Of a stretch of DNA of 39,953 nt, positions 32,806 to 39,574 are shown piece by piece. Within the stretch, counting starts at the first letter, position 1. Every line of letters begins with the position of its first letter. The notes beneath the pieces were generated by a model. The model searched no databases. It had not been told where the DNA came from and saw only the letters and a program-made list of their open reading frames with translations. Origin of the DNA: Methanobacterium bryantii. GTDB taxonomy: Archaea; Methanobacteriota; Methanobacteria; Methanobacteriales; Methanobacteriaceae. The DNA lies in NCBI RefSeq assembly GCF_002287175.1, contig NZ_LMVM01000007.1, forward strand, positions 1 to 39,953, given 5' to 3'. A program made the position numbers and the translations under genes.

Positions 32806-33531
32806 ATGAAAAATCATAAAATAAGGATAAGAACCTACATTTTAATAGCATTAGTGATAATGTTGCCTGTATTATTTAATCTCTATTCTCCTGTTCTATT
32901 GTCATTGGGAATTCGTAATGGAATAATTACAGCAAGCTTTATTGTTTTTGCAGTGTGGTTCATTATATCATTATTTATGGGTAGATCAGCATCATGTGGT
33001 TATACATGTCCCTATGGGGCATTACAAGAATTAGTAGGTAAATATGTTCTAAATAAGAAACCAAAACATGTAAAAGCAGATAAAATAAGGTATATTGTTT
33101 TTGTGTTTTTCTTTTTAATGGTTTCCTATTTTGTTTTAAAGATTGGAGGTTTGAAAGGGGTGGATCTATTTGCTCCAAATGGCAATCCACAACTAGTTAT
33201 TTTAATACCTGCTTTCATTATAACAATTGGTCTTTTATCTGTACTTTTTGGAAGTAGAGCATTCTGCAGATATCTATGTCCACAAGGAGTTTTTTTAACA
33301 ATAGGGGCAACATTAGGTAGAAAAATTAAAATGCCATCTCTACATTTAATATCAAACCATAAAGACTGTTCAGATTGTAAATTATGTGATAAATCATGCC
33401 CTATGGGTTTAAATGTCAGCCACATGGTTAAAAACAACGATATGGAAAATCCAAATTGCATATTATGTGGTGAATGTATAGAAAAATGCCCTAAGGAAAC
33501 TATTAATTACTCATTTAGCATTAAAGATTAA
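32806..33531 (+). CDS. NapH/CcoG-like membrane iron-sulfur protein
   Basis: Polytopic membrane protein of 241 residues with about four to five helices, two cytoplasmic cysteine motifs of the NapH/NosR/CcoG type (CGYTCPYG at about 65-72 and FCRYLCPQG at about 152-160), and two C-terminal 4Fe-4S motifs (CSDCKLCDKSCP and CILCGECIEKCP). The family moves electrons from the membrane to soluble reductases. In a methanogen the donor and acceptor are unknown. The ATG 32806 has a perfect AAAGGAGGTAA and is preceded by a structured leader. A cupin and a zinc-ribbon gene follow closely, so the three are likely cotranscribed. Confidence 0.88.
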   Translation: MKNHKIRIRTYILIALVIMLPVLFNLYSPVLLSLGIRNGIITASFIVFAVWFIISLFMGRSASCGYTCPYGALQELVGKYVLNKKPKHVKADKIRYIVFVFFFLMVSYFVLKIGGLKGVDLFAPNGNPQLVILIPAFIITIGLLSVLFGSRAFCRYLCPQGVFLTIGATLGRKIKMPSLHLISNHKDCSDCKLCDKSCPMGLNVSHMVKNNDMENPNCILCGECIEKCPKETINYSFSIKD

Positions 33532-33544
33532 TAGGTGATAAAAA

Positions 33545-33883
33545 ATGAAGATAGTAGAAGTTGCAAATGTTGAATCCTCTCCAAATCCACATGGAGTGGA
33601 CGCACGTAAGATATATGATACTGAAAATGCAGTAGCAGTTCATATGACATTAAAGCCTGGAGAGTCATTGAAAAAACATATTACACCTGTTGATGTATTT
33701 TTCTATGTTCTCGAAGGTAATGGTATTGTAGAAATAGGTGATGAAAAAAAGAATGTTGTAAAAAACACACTGATAGAAAGTCCAGCGAAAATACCACACT
33801 GTTGGTATAATGAGGACAAAAAAGATCTTCGTATTCTTATTGTTAAAGTTCCAAGACCAATGAAATCTACAAAAGTAATTTAG
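33545..33883 (+). CDS. cupin-domain protein
   Basis: Single-domain cupin of 112 residues. The first cupin motif is LKPGESLKKHITPVDVFFYVLEG (about 37-59) and the second is NTLIESPAKIPHCWYNE (about 78-94), with His residues in the metal-ligand positions. Small cupins may be isomerases, dioxygenase-like or simple metal or anion sensors; I cannot assign one. The ATG 33545 follows AGGTGATAAA, 14 bases after the NapH-like gene. Confidence 0.85.
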   Translation: MKIVEVANVESSPNPHGVDARKIYDTENAVAVHMTLKPGESLKKHITPVDVFFYVLEGNGIVEIGDEKKNVVKNTLIESPAKIPHCWYNEDKKDLRILIVKVPRPMKSTKVI

Positions 33884-33897
33884 TTAGGAGTTTAATA

Positions 33898-34092
33898 ATG
33901 ACTAAAGAAAATGATATTGATAAAGAGTTTGAAGCTCAATTAAAAGGTAAGATGGGCTGGAAATGTTCATGTTCGTTAGATATCGTAGATAAAAACTCAT
34001 CTCTTAGATCAGTAACATGTAAAAAATGTGGAAAAACATTCAAAACAAACAGAAAAACCGATTACTGCTTTGAATGTGAAAAGACCATTTAA
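33898..34092 (+). CDS. small zinc-ribbon protein (CxKCGxxFxTNR family), member 2
   Basis: Protein of 64 residues: a charged N-terminus (TKENDIDKEFEAQL), then CSCSLDIVDKN and the block CKKCGKTFKTNRKTDYCFECE. It is clearly homologous to the gene at 30684-30857, and each sits in a redox-gene run next to an Fe-S protein or cupin. The ATG 33898 follows AGGAGTTTAATA. Confidence 0.75.
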   Translation: MTKENDIDKEFEAQLKGKMGWKCSCSLDIVDKNSSLRSVTCKKCGKTFKTNRKTDYCFECEKTI

Positions 34093-34113
34093 AACTAAAA
34101 ATTTAAGAAGAAT

Positions 34114-34251
34114 ATGCAGATTCGTCTAGGTGAAAGAAAATTTGTTATAACTAGAAAAGAAGTTTTAATTGAAAGCAAAGATAAAACGATGAAATTAAAG
34201 GATTTATTCTTTTTATTTTCTATCATTACAATTATCTTATATACATTTTAA
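34114..34251 (+). CDS. possible 45-residue single-helix membrane protein
   Basis: A short frame beginning MQIRLGERKFVITRKEVL with a basic middle and a hydrophobic C-terminus (LFFLFSIITIILYTF). The ribosome binding site is weak (AAGAAG). It overlaps the last bases of the convergent TetR gene. It may be real as a tail-anchored small protein, but there is no independent support. Confidence 0.35.
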   Translation: MQIRLGERKFVITRKEVLIESKDKTMKLKDLFFLFSIITIILYTF

Positions 34252-34889
34252 TCCTGTAAAGATGGGTTTGTAATTGCAGGGTCTAAAAATCGTTGTAAAT
34301 CTTTCCAGAATTTGTCGGGATGTATTCCTCTACCTTCCAATATAAGTTTAAAACCTATATCGATATTTAAAGCACTCATACTCATAACATTAATATAAAT
34401 AGACATTTCTACAGGATCTACGTCTTTTCGAATGGTTCCATCCTTCATTCCTTGAAGTATCGCTTCAACCATGATTCTCCATATTCCAGTTGTCAGATCT
34501 ACAAGTTCTTTTGCATCTTTATTATCACTCATCTGGAACCTTTCTGTCCTCGCATAACGATAAATACGGAAATAATCTGGATAATCTTTAGAAAATTCAA
34601 AAAGGCTTTGAATCATTGATTTTATTTTAGTATAGCCATCAACATCAAGATTAGAACATTTTACATACAGTTCATGCAATATTCTAACTCCACGAAGATC
34701 AACAGCAAAAAACAGCGCTTCCTTATTCTTGAAGTAGTAGTAAAGCAGTGCTTTATTAACCTCAGCCTCATCTGCTATTTCGTCCATTGTAACATTATCG
34801 TAACCCCTCTCAAAGAAAAGCTTTTTTGCAGCATCTATGAGTCCATTGCGTCTTTGTTCTCTTTCTCGTTGTTTTCTGGAAATAGTCAT
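34248..34889 (-). CDS. TetR/AcrR-family transcriptional regulator
   Basis: Repressor-type protein of 213 residues. The N-terminal helix-turn-helix is clear (LIDAAKKLFFERGYDNVTMDEIADEAEVNKALLYYYFKNKEALF, about 17-60), followed by an all-helical ligand-binding domain. The start is ATG 34889, six bases after GGTGA; ATG 34895 overlaps that site. It is divergent from the solitary mtrA gene 360 bases away, whose promoter carries palindromic repeats, so mtrA is the probable target. The ligand is unknown. Confidence 0.9.
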   Translation of the reverse strand: MTISRKQREREQRRNGLIDAAKKLFFERGYDNVTMDEIADEAEVNKALLYYYFKNKEALFFAVDLRGVRILHELYVKCSNLDVDGYTKIKSMIQSLFEFSKDYPDYFRIYRYARTERFQMSDNKDAKELVDLTTGIWRIMVEAILQGMKDGTIRKDVDPVEMSIYINVMSMSALNIDIGFKLILEGRGIHPDKFWKDLQRFLDPAITNPSLQD

Positions 34890-35248
34890 TATCATTCACC
34901 ATACAAACGTATATCTGTAATTGCAAGTTCTTTATCTTTACTTTAAAATTAGTTTAAGAATATAATAAAGGTTCTTTCTTTAAAATTTAAGCGTACTTTA
35001 AATAACTCCCTAAATAGTTTCCCAGCAGTCTCAATTAATGTATCAACTTTTAGAGTTTATAATAGTGACTACTGAATTAGAAATGTTAAGTAGCTTAATT
35101 TTTCTTTATTTGATTTATATAATTCTTGAGATTACAAGATCAAATTAGGTCAATAAAAAATTTTAAATAATATTAACTACAAGTTAAAATTTAACTGATA
35201 GTTAAAATTTAACTACCAGTTAAAAGAATGAAACGGAGATGAAGAAGT
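34890..35248. other. divergent intergenic region between tetR and mtrA
   Basis: Contains both promoters. On the mtrA side a TATA-like TTTTAAATAA at 35161-35170 is followed by tandem palindromes (35182-35226). On the tetR side I see no equally clear operator; the sequence next to the start includes the weak inverted repeat TACA-N10-TGTA (34901-34918). Confidence 0.5.
35182..35226. promoter_or_regulatory. tandem palindromic operators in the solitary mtrA promoter
   Basis: AGTTAAAATTTAACT, a perfect 7-1-7 palindrome, occurs at 35182-35196 and 35200-35214. The half site AGTTAAAA follows at 35218-35225, so the repeats have an exact 18-base period. They start about 20 bases after a TATA-like sequence and end about 24 bases before the gene, covering the expected transcription start. 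A bound repressor would block initiation. The neighbouring TetR protein is the obvious candidate; this is inference. Confidence 0.7.
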
Positions 35249-35794
35249 ATGGTAGACAAAAAACAAGCTGCTGAAGGATGGCCTCAAATAGTTGGCGATT
35301 ATAAAGTTGGAGACGAAGAAAGTGCAGTAGCAGTAGTCACCCTTGGGTCTCATATGGAAGACATGCCTGTTAAAGCAGGAGCAAGCATATCAGGTTCTCT
35401 CCACACTGAAAATCTTGGCATTGAAAAGGTCATTGGTAACGTTGTTTCCAATCCTAATATAAGATTTCTGGTGGTTTGCGGTGCAGAGGTCCAAGGACAC
35501 ATCACCGGCCAAACTATTAAAGCTTTATATGAAAATGGGGTAGATGCAAAAAAAAGAATAGTAGGTGCTGAAGGGGCAATACCATATCTTGAAAACGTCA
35601 CTGAAGATGCTATTGAGAGATTTAGAAATCAAATCGAAATAGTAGACTTGGTGGACACAGAAAACTCTGAAGCCATTAACTCTAAAATTGAAGGGTGTTT
35701 AATCCATGATGCAGGTGCGTATGAAGAAGAGACAGTTGTTATTCCATTACTGGAAAAACAAAAAGATTCCAGCTTAGCAGCTGAAAACACCTGA
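35249..35794 (+). CDS. solitary, soluble MtrA homologue (corrinoid methyltransferase subunit A)
   Basis: Protein of 181 residues matching the cobalamin-binding domain of MtrA, the corrinoid subunit of the sodium-pumping methyl-H4MPT:coenzyme M methyltransferase. The stretch VCGAEVQGHITGQ contains H84, the same position as the cobalt-ligating His reported for MtrA. The C-terminal membrane anchor of true MtrA is absent (the end is polar: EKQKDSSLAAENT), and no other mtr gene is nearby. It is therefore a stand-alone, cytosolic methyl carrier, perhaps serving another methyltransferase. The start ATG 35249 follows CGGAGATGA. Palindromic operators upstream imply regulated expression. Confidence 0.92.
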   Translation: MVDKKQAAEGWPQIVGDYKVGDEESAVAVVTLGSHMEDMPVKAGASISGSLHTENLGIEKVIGNVVSNPNIRFLVVCGAEVQGHITGQTIKALYENGVDAKKRIVGAEGAIPYLENVTEDAIERFRNQIEIVDLVDTENSEAINSKIEGCLIHDAGAYEEETVVIPLLEKQKDSSLAAENT

Positions 35795-36138
35795 ACAAAA
35801 TATATTATTAATTTCAATTTTTCATCTTCTATTTTTAAAAAATTTTAATAATAAAAAAATAGCATTTTAGGATATATTTATAGTTTATCTTCACTTCTCT
35901 TATTTTCCTTATCTTTAGATTATCGAAAAAGTATTGAAATAGAATAATGGCGGATAATTATCAATAAATAAAGAAAATAAGTAATAATATATCTCAAATA
36001 GAAAAAAATATTTTTAATAGAGTAAATTAGATTTTTCTGGTATTGATTATATGTTTTGAGTTTTTTTATTTGATTAGGTATTAAAACCTTTATTTTTAAA
36101 ACAAAAGAATTAAAAATAAATTTTCAGTAGCAAAGACG

Positions 36139-36249
36139 AGCTCTATTTTATAGAATCCCTCAACTGGATCTAGAATCTTGCCCTAAATGCTAGCCCCTAG
36201 CGGGAGTTTAGTCTTTAGAAAAAGTTGAGATGTGATTCTTAAAAGAGCT
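36139..36249 (+). ncRNA. candidate structured RNA of unknown family
   Basis: Five nested helices can be drawn by eye: AGCTCT/AGAGCT (36139-36144/36244-36249), AGAATC/GATTCT (36152-36157/36234-36239), TCAACT/AGTTGA (36160-36165/36223-36228), CTAAA/TTTAG (36183-36187/36207-36211) and GCTAG/CTAGC (36189-36193/36197-36201, loop CCC). The segment is less AT-rich than its surroundings and carries no open frame. I do not recognise an RNA family. It lies 260 bases upstream of the small zinc-protein gene and could be its leader or an independent RNA. Strand is inferred from that gene. Confidence 0.4.
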
Positions 36250-36304
36250 AGAGATGAGTAGTGCAACTCTGGACAAAAGGACAGTGGTTCTACTGTGGCA
36301 CCTT

Positions 36305-36425
36305 AAGTGAATCCATTAAAAAGCACCTTTCAAATGAGTTTTACTATGAGGCCACAAATGAATTCTTTTTTTACGACTTCTTTTTATGAAATCATATTAA
36401 ATAGGTTCTATTTAAAGAGGCAACG
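36305..36425. repeat. diverged intergenic repeat, copy 1
   Basis: Matches 38097-38222 over about 120 bases at roughly 70 per cent identity by eye. The best block is CCACAAATGAATTCTTTTTTTA versus CCACAAATTAAATTCTTTTTTTA followed by a shared TATGAnATC and GGTTCT; the two blocks are given with their ends merged only in this description. Each copy lies 80-115 bases upstream of a plus-strand gene. Confidence 0.6.
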
Positions 36426-36508
36426 GTTAATTCTTTGATGAAACCTGAAACCCCAAATTTTTTTGACCAGCAGTAAAACAAAGTCAAAGAAAATTTGGAG
36501 GTTAAATC

Positions 36509-36751
36509 ATGAATAGAATCCAGGAAGAAACCCAGAAAAACGAAATAATTAGTAGAATTCTAAGACGAATCCGTTCTATGAAATTTAAAAGAAGGTTCGC
36601 TAGAATTTGCCATAATTGTCCAATTGGCACCAATAAAGAGACCAAGCAAAATAACATGTTTTTTTGTAAAAACTGCAAGTCTTTAGCGATAAACCATTAT
36701 AAGCAGACTGGCGAAATTAGATTTCCTTTTACTTTGAAATTCAGAAGATGA
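36509..36751 (+). CDS. small basic protein with two CxxC pairs
   Basis: Protein of 80 residues, very rich in Arg and Lys, with a helical N-terminus (EIISRILRRIRSMKFKRRFAR) and a likely zinc site made of CHNC and CKNC 18 residues apart. It differs from the CxKCGxxFxTNR family in the sequence between the pairs. A nucleic-acid-binding role is plausible. The ATG 36509 has a good GGAGGTTAAATC. Upstream lie a repeat copy and a candidate structured RNA. Confidence 0.65.
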   Translation: MNRIQEETQKNEIISRILRRIRSMKFKRRFARICHNCPIGTNKETKQNNMFFCKNCKSLAINHYKQTGEIRFPFTLKFRR

Positions 36752-37008
36752 ATTCTTATTTTTTATTTCTTTTAACGATTTCAAAGAGTATCCTTCTTTA
36801 AAGATTTATTATTGGTTTCTTAAATGAATTCTCTAAATGAGCCCTAGTTCTTTCGGAAATATACCCCAAAATAAAAAATTTCTTAAGTAATGCTCATATT
36901 TTGGTAAATAAACTATGTTCTTTTTATTAAATATTTTAGGATATGGAAAAATACGCTGAAAATAGAAATTTTGGGCATTAAACACTGCCAGAGCTTGAAT
37001 TTTTAAAA

Positions 37009-37260
37009 CTATTTCATTTTTTCACATTTAAAGCAGAATTTTGTGTTTCTGTTTGTTTTAAAAATTTTTCCACATTTTTGGCATATGGCCCGTTTTATTA
37101 ATGGTTTCCGTCGCATATGGCCCTTAGCCATTTTAAGGGGAGTAGTGCAGGCATCTGTATGAAGTCCTGCTTTTGCTTTCCTATTTAAAACTTCTTCTTC
37201 ATATTTCCTTGCAAGAGCTTCTTCAGCTTCTTTAACTTTTTCTGCATTGCTTTTGGCCAT
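37009..37260 (-). CDS. small zinc-ribbon protein (CxKCGxxFxTNR family), member 3
   Basis: Protein of 83 residues: a charged helical N-terminus (AEKVKEAEEALARKYEEEV), a basic middle (KMAKGHMRRKPLIKRA) and the C-terminal block CQKCGKIFKTNRNTKFCFKCE shared with the genes at 30684-30857 and 33898-34092. The N-terminal parts of the three members are unrelated, so the ribbon is a module attached to different heads. The start is ATG 37260 (TTGGGAT upstream); 13 further codons are open upstream. It follows the methyltransferase gene by about 50 bases on the same strand. Confidence 0.7.
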   Translation of the reverse strand: MAKSNAEKVKEAEEALARKYEEEVLNRKAKAGLHTDACTTPLKMAKGHMRRKPLIKRAICQKCGKIFKTNRNTKFCFKCEKMK

Positions 37261-37311
37261 TATATCCCAACTCAAATAATTTATAGAGATATATATCATT
37301 ATTAATCCTAT

Positions 37312-37941
37312 TTATTTAACTCCCCTAACCACTACAAATGAACCTTCTCCAAATCCTTTCTTTACAGGTTCAATATCTTTTAATTCTTCTCCAGATTTGA
37401 ATAATGTCTGTCTAAAACTAAAGTCTTTGAACTGAGCTTTTTTCATATATGAAATAACTTCTTTTACTGAGTAGAATGTTGCATCTTTGTAAAAGGTGCT
37501 TTCATTTCTATGTTTTTCATACAATTTTCCCATTGGACTTTCAGCATCTATAAAACCAATTATTAGAGAGCCACCGGATTTCAGCACCCTACTAACTTCG
37601 TTAAACGCTGCCTCAACATCATCTAAAAAACATATTGTAGTAACCATTAAAACAAAATCAAACTGCGAATCTTCGAAGGGAAGTGATTCAGCAATACCTT
37701 CAACAAATTTTATACCTCTCATTTGAGCTATTTCTCCCATCTTCCTGGATGGGTCAACTCCTAACTTAATACCAAGTGGGGCTGCAAAACGACCGCTTCC
37801 AACACCAATTTCGATACCATTTTTACTTTTAGGTAGTAATTCTTTTATTGCTTGAAGTTCTGATTCATAAAAATGCTTGTTTTTATTAAACCATTCATCA
37901 TATTTTTGGGCATGTTTTTCAAATGGTTCAAATTTAGCCAT
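37312..37941 (-). CDS. class I SAM-dependent methyltransferase
   Basis: Protein of about 209 residues with the Rossmann-like SAM motifs: motif I GIEIGVGSGRFAAPLG (about 42-57), the acidic end of the second strand at GVDPS, motif II FDFVLMVTTICFLDD (about 93-107) and RVLKSGGSLIIGFID (about 117-131). It resembles UbiE/COQ5-type small-molecule methyltransferases, but the substrate cannot be told. The start is ATG 37941 or one of two in-frame codons just upstream (ATG 37947 and 37953); GGTGATGAAG best serves 37941. It is followed on the same strand by a zinc-ribbon gene. Confidence 0.85.
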   Translation of the reverse strand: MAKFEPFEKHAQKYDEWFNKNKHFYESELQAIKELLPKSKNGIEIGVGSGRFAAPLGIKLGVDPSRKMGEIAQMRGIKFVEGIAESLPFEDSQFDFVLMVTTICFLDDVEAAFNEVSRVLKSGGSLIIGFIDAESPMGKLYEKHRNESTFYKDATFYSVKEVISYMKKAQFKDFSFRQTLFKSGEELKDIEPVKKGFGEGSFVVVRGVK

Positions 37942-38335
37942 CTTCATCACCATTGTTACTTATTGGTTAATCTTTTTAATAAAATTTCCATAATTAAGAA
38001 TAAATTCAAAAAATAGAAAATTTGAATTTAATTATTGGTTTTTTATTGAGTAAATGCAGTCTTCAATAAAATGAGGTTAATTCTACTAAAGATGATATCA
38101 ATGAATCCAATTAAAGGTACCAATCAAATGTATTCAATAAAAGAGACCACAAATTAAATTCTTTTTTTATGGCTTATTTTTTATGAGATCTAATCAAATG
38201 GGTTCTTTTCTAAGTGAAGCCACCATTCCACGGATTTTTTCAGATTTTTTTCAGTTTTATCAATACTTTTGTAGGAACAAATTAATAAATAGTATAAAAT
38301 AGGTATTATTAAATAAAAATTTTAAATGTGAAATT
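37942..38335. other. intergenic region with repeat copy 2
   Basis: Divergent region between the methyltransferase and DUF305 genes. It contains repeat copy 2 (38097-38222) and a T-rich stretch (38234-38251). AGTATAAAATAGG at 38291-38303 is a plausible TATA box for the DUF305 gene. Confidence 0.5.
38097..38222. repeat. diverged intergenic repeat, copy 2
   Basis: Partner of 36305-36425. The alignment starts at TGAATCC(A)ATTAAA and runs to the end of AAGTGAAGCCAC versus AAAGAGGCAAC. Conservation is strongest in GAGACCACAAAT and the adjacent T7 run. There is no coding capacity. Confidence 0.6.
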
Positions 38336-38920
38336 ATGAACAAACCAGTAGCGATCTTATTGGTTATTATAGTGGTTCTTGTAGTTAGTTTAACGTCTAT
38401 TTTTGCTTATTTTTGGATCTGGAGTTCTACAGTAGGCGAAGAAGGGTATGGGGGCCATGGTATGATGGACATGAATCGAGAATTCATAGAAAATATGATT
38501 CCCCATCACCAAGATGCAGTAGACATGTCTAATGTGGCGTTAACCAGAGCAAAGCACCCTCAAATTAAACAATTGGCGAAAAATATTAGTATTAGCCAAA
38601 GTAGAGAAATTGTAGAGATGCGCCAGTGGTATAAAGAGTGGTATGGTACTGATGTGCCAGGTGATTCACATATGATGAATGTTACAGACATAAACAGGCT
38701 TAAGAATGCAAAGGATTTTGATAAGGAATTTATTGAACAGATGGTTCCTCATCACCAAATGGCAATAATAATGGCTCAAATGGTTTTATACCATTCAAAT
38801 AGGCCAGAAATACGTGGAATTGCTGAATCTATAATTAAAAGCCAGAGTAAAGAAATAGATGAAATGAGAACATGGTACAAAGAATGGTATGGAACCGATG
38901 TTCCAACATATAATTCATAA
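38336..38920 (+). CDS. membrane-anchored DUF305 protein
   Basis: Protein of 194 residues with one N-terminal transmembrane helix (about 6-30, LLVIIVVLVVSLTSIFAYFW) and an exported part made of two DUF305 repeats. Each repeat has the signature FI(E)xMxPHHQxA (ENMIPHHQDAV and EQMVPHHQMAI) and ends EIxEMRxWYKEWYGTDVP. The paired His residues suggest metal (often copper) binding. The two halves are clearly an internal duplication. The start ATG 38336 has a weak GTGA site. Metal handling at the cell surface is inferred from the family. Confidence 0.92.
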   Translation: MNKPVAILLVIIVVLVVSLTSIFAYFWIWSSTVGEEGYGGHGMMDMNREFIENMIPHHQDAVDMSNVALTRAKHPQIKQLAKNISISQSREIVEMRQWYKEWYGTDVPGDSHMMNVTDINRLKNAKDFDKEFIEQMVPHHQMAIIMAQMVLYHSNRPEIRGIAESIIKSQSKEIDEMRTWYKEWYGTDVPTYNS

Positions 38921-39065
38921 AGGGACCTATTTATGAAAACTATTAAGGTTCCTATTTATTTTAGGAAAATATCATAAAATAGAAAATTTTATGAGTTTTA
39001 TTGTAAAATTTCCAAGAAATAAAAAATTTCTTGAATCAAGTTATCAGTTATTCTTTTTATAAATT

Positions 39066-39170
39066 GCGAACTTTAAACCCTTACGGGCGTCATACGCGTA
39101 TATTACAAAGACAACATCCCTTCGAGGAGCCTGATTATCGTAATTATACAAGGCATATGACGAAGTTCGC
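39066..39170. repeat. large hairpin with a split left arm
   Basis: The right arm TATGACGAAGTTCGC (39156-39170) pairs perfectly with GCGAACTT (39066-39073) plus CGTCATA (39088-39094). The two left parts are separated by 14 bases (TAAACCCTTACGGG). Inside, GTATATTAC (39098-39106) nearly pairs with GTAATTATAC (39140-39149). The whole is about 105 bases long. It may be a structured RNA or a palindromic mobile element with a later insertion. Confidence 0.6.
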
Positions 39171-39172
39171 AT

Positions 39173-39214
39173 ATCTAAAACCATCCCTCACACCCCCACC
39201 CACCTCCGATAAGG
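39173..39214 (+). repeat. 42-base direct repeat, copy 1
   Basis: Begins ATCTAAAACCATCCCTCACA and is GC-rich with many CC/AC dinucleotides. The related copy is at 39865-39906, with about eight differences by eye. It lies directly after the large hairpin. Confidence 0.55.
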
Positions 39215-39484
39215 GGCTTCGCCCCAGAATGCCCCAGTTTAATGAAAAAAGAAGTAAATCATTTTTTATTCTTTCGCTATGTTCTGCAAAAAAACTCTGA
39301 AATACCTTAAAATGTCAGAAAAGTATATATAAAAGTATTTATAACCACTTAAAATATTTTAATGTGTTTATAATCATATTAAAGCTATTATATCACAAAT
39401 TATAAATATTGGGGCCGTATAATTAATAATTGAGTGAAATCTAAAATTGAGTGGAGTGGTAAAGTAAAATATGGGGGGGATTAA

Positions 39485-39574
39485 ATGACTTTAATTGATA
39501 AATTAGGAATAATAACTTCAATTTTAGTTATAATAAACCAAATAATTGCCATTTCTACTAATTTACTCCATTAA
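39485..39574 (+). CDS. possible 29-residue membrane peptide
   Basis: A 29-codon frame beginning MTLIDKLGIITSILVIINQ, hydrophobic in the centre, preceded by a very strong GGGGGGA (39474-39480) at good spacing. The size and single-helix character fit a small membrane peptide. No family is recognised. Confidence 0.4.
   Translation: MTLIDKLGIITSILVIINQIIAISTNLLH

Larger units (their letters stand above)
35795..36508. other. intergenic region with candidate structured RNA and a repeat
   Basis: T-rich sequence after the MtrA gene (35809-35850) probably terminates it. About 300 bases of featureless AT-rich DNA follow, then the folded segment at 36139-36249, a small hairpin ACAGT/ACTGT (36281-36285/36292-36296) and repeat copy 1 (36305-36425). 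No gene is seen. Confidence 0.5.
38921..39484. other. mainly non-coding region with a large inverted repeat
   Basis: An 89-codon frame at 39031-39300 overlaps the inverted repeat at 39066-39170 and does not look like a protein. The region also has a GGGGC TTC GCCCC hairpin (39213-39225) and TATATATAAAAG at 39325-39336, a strong TATA-like sequence with no assigned gene close by. Confidence 0.5.

Noticed and set aside
39031..39300. 89-residue open frame
   Set aside because: It overlaps the large inverted repeat and the GC-rich direct repeat, has no ribosome binding site, and its composition is not protein-like.
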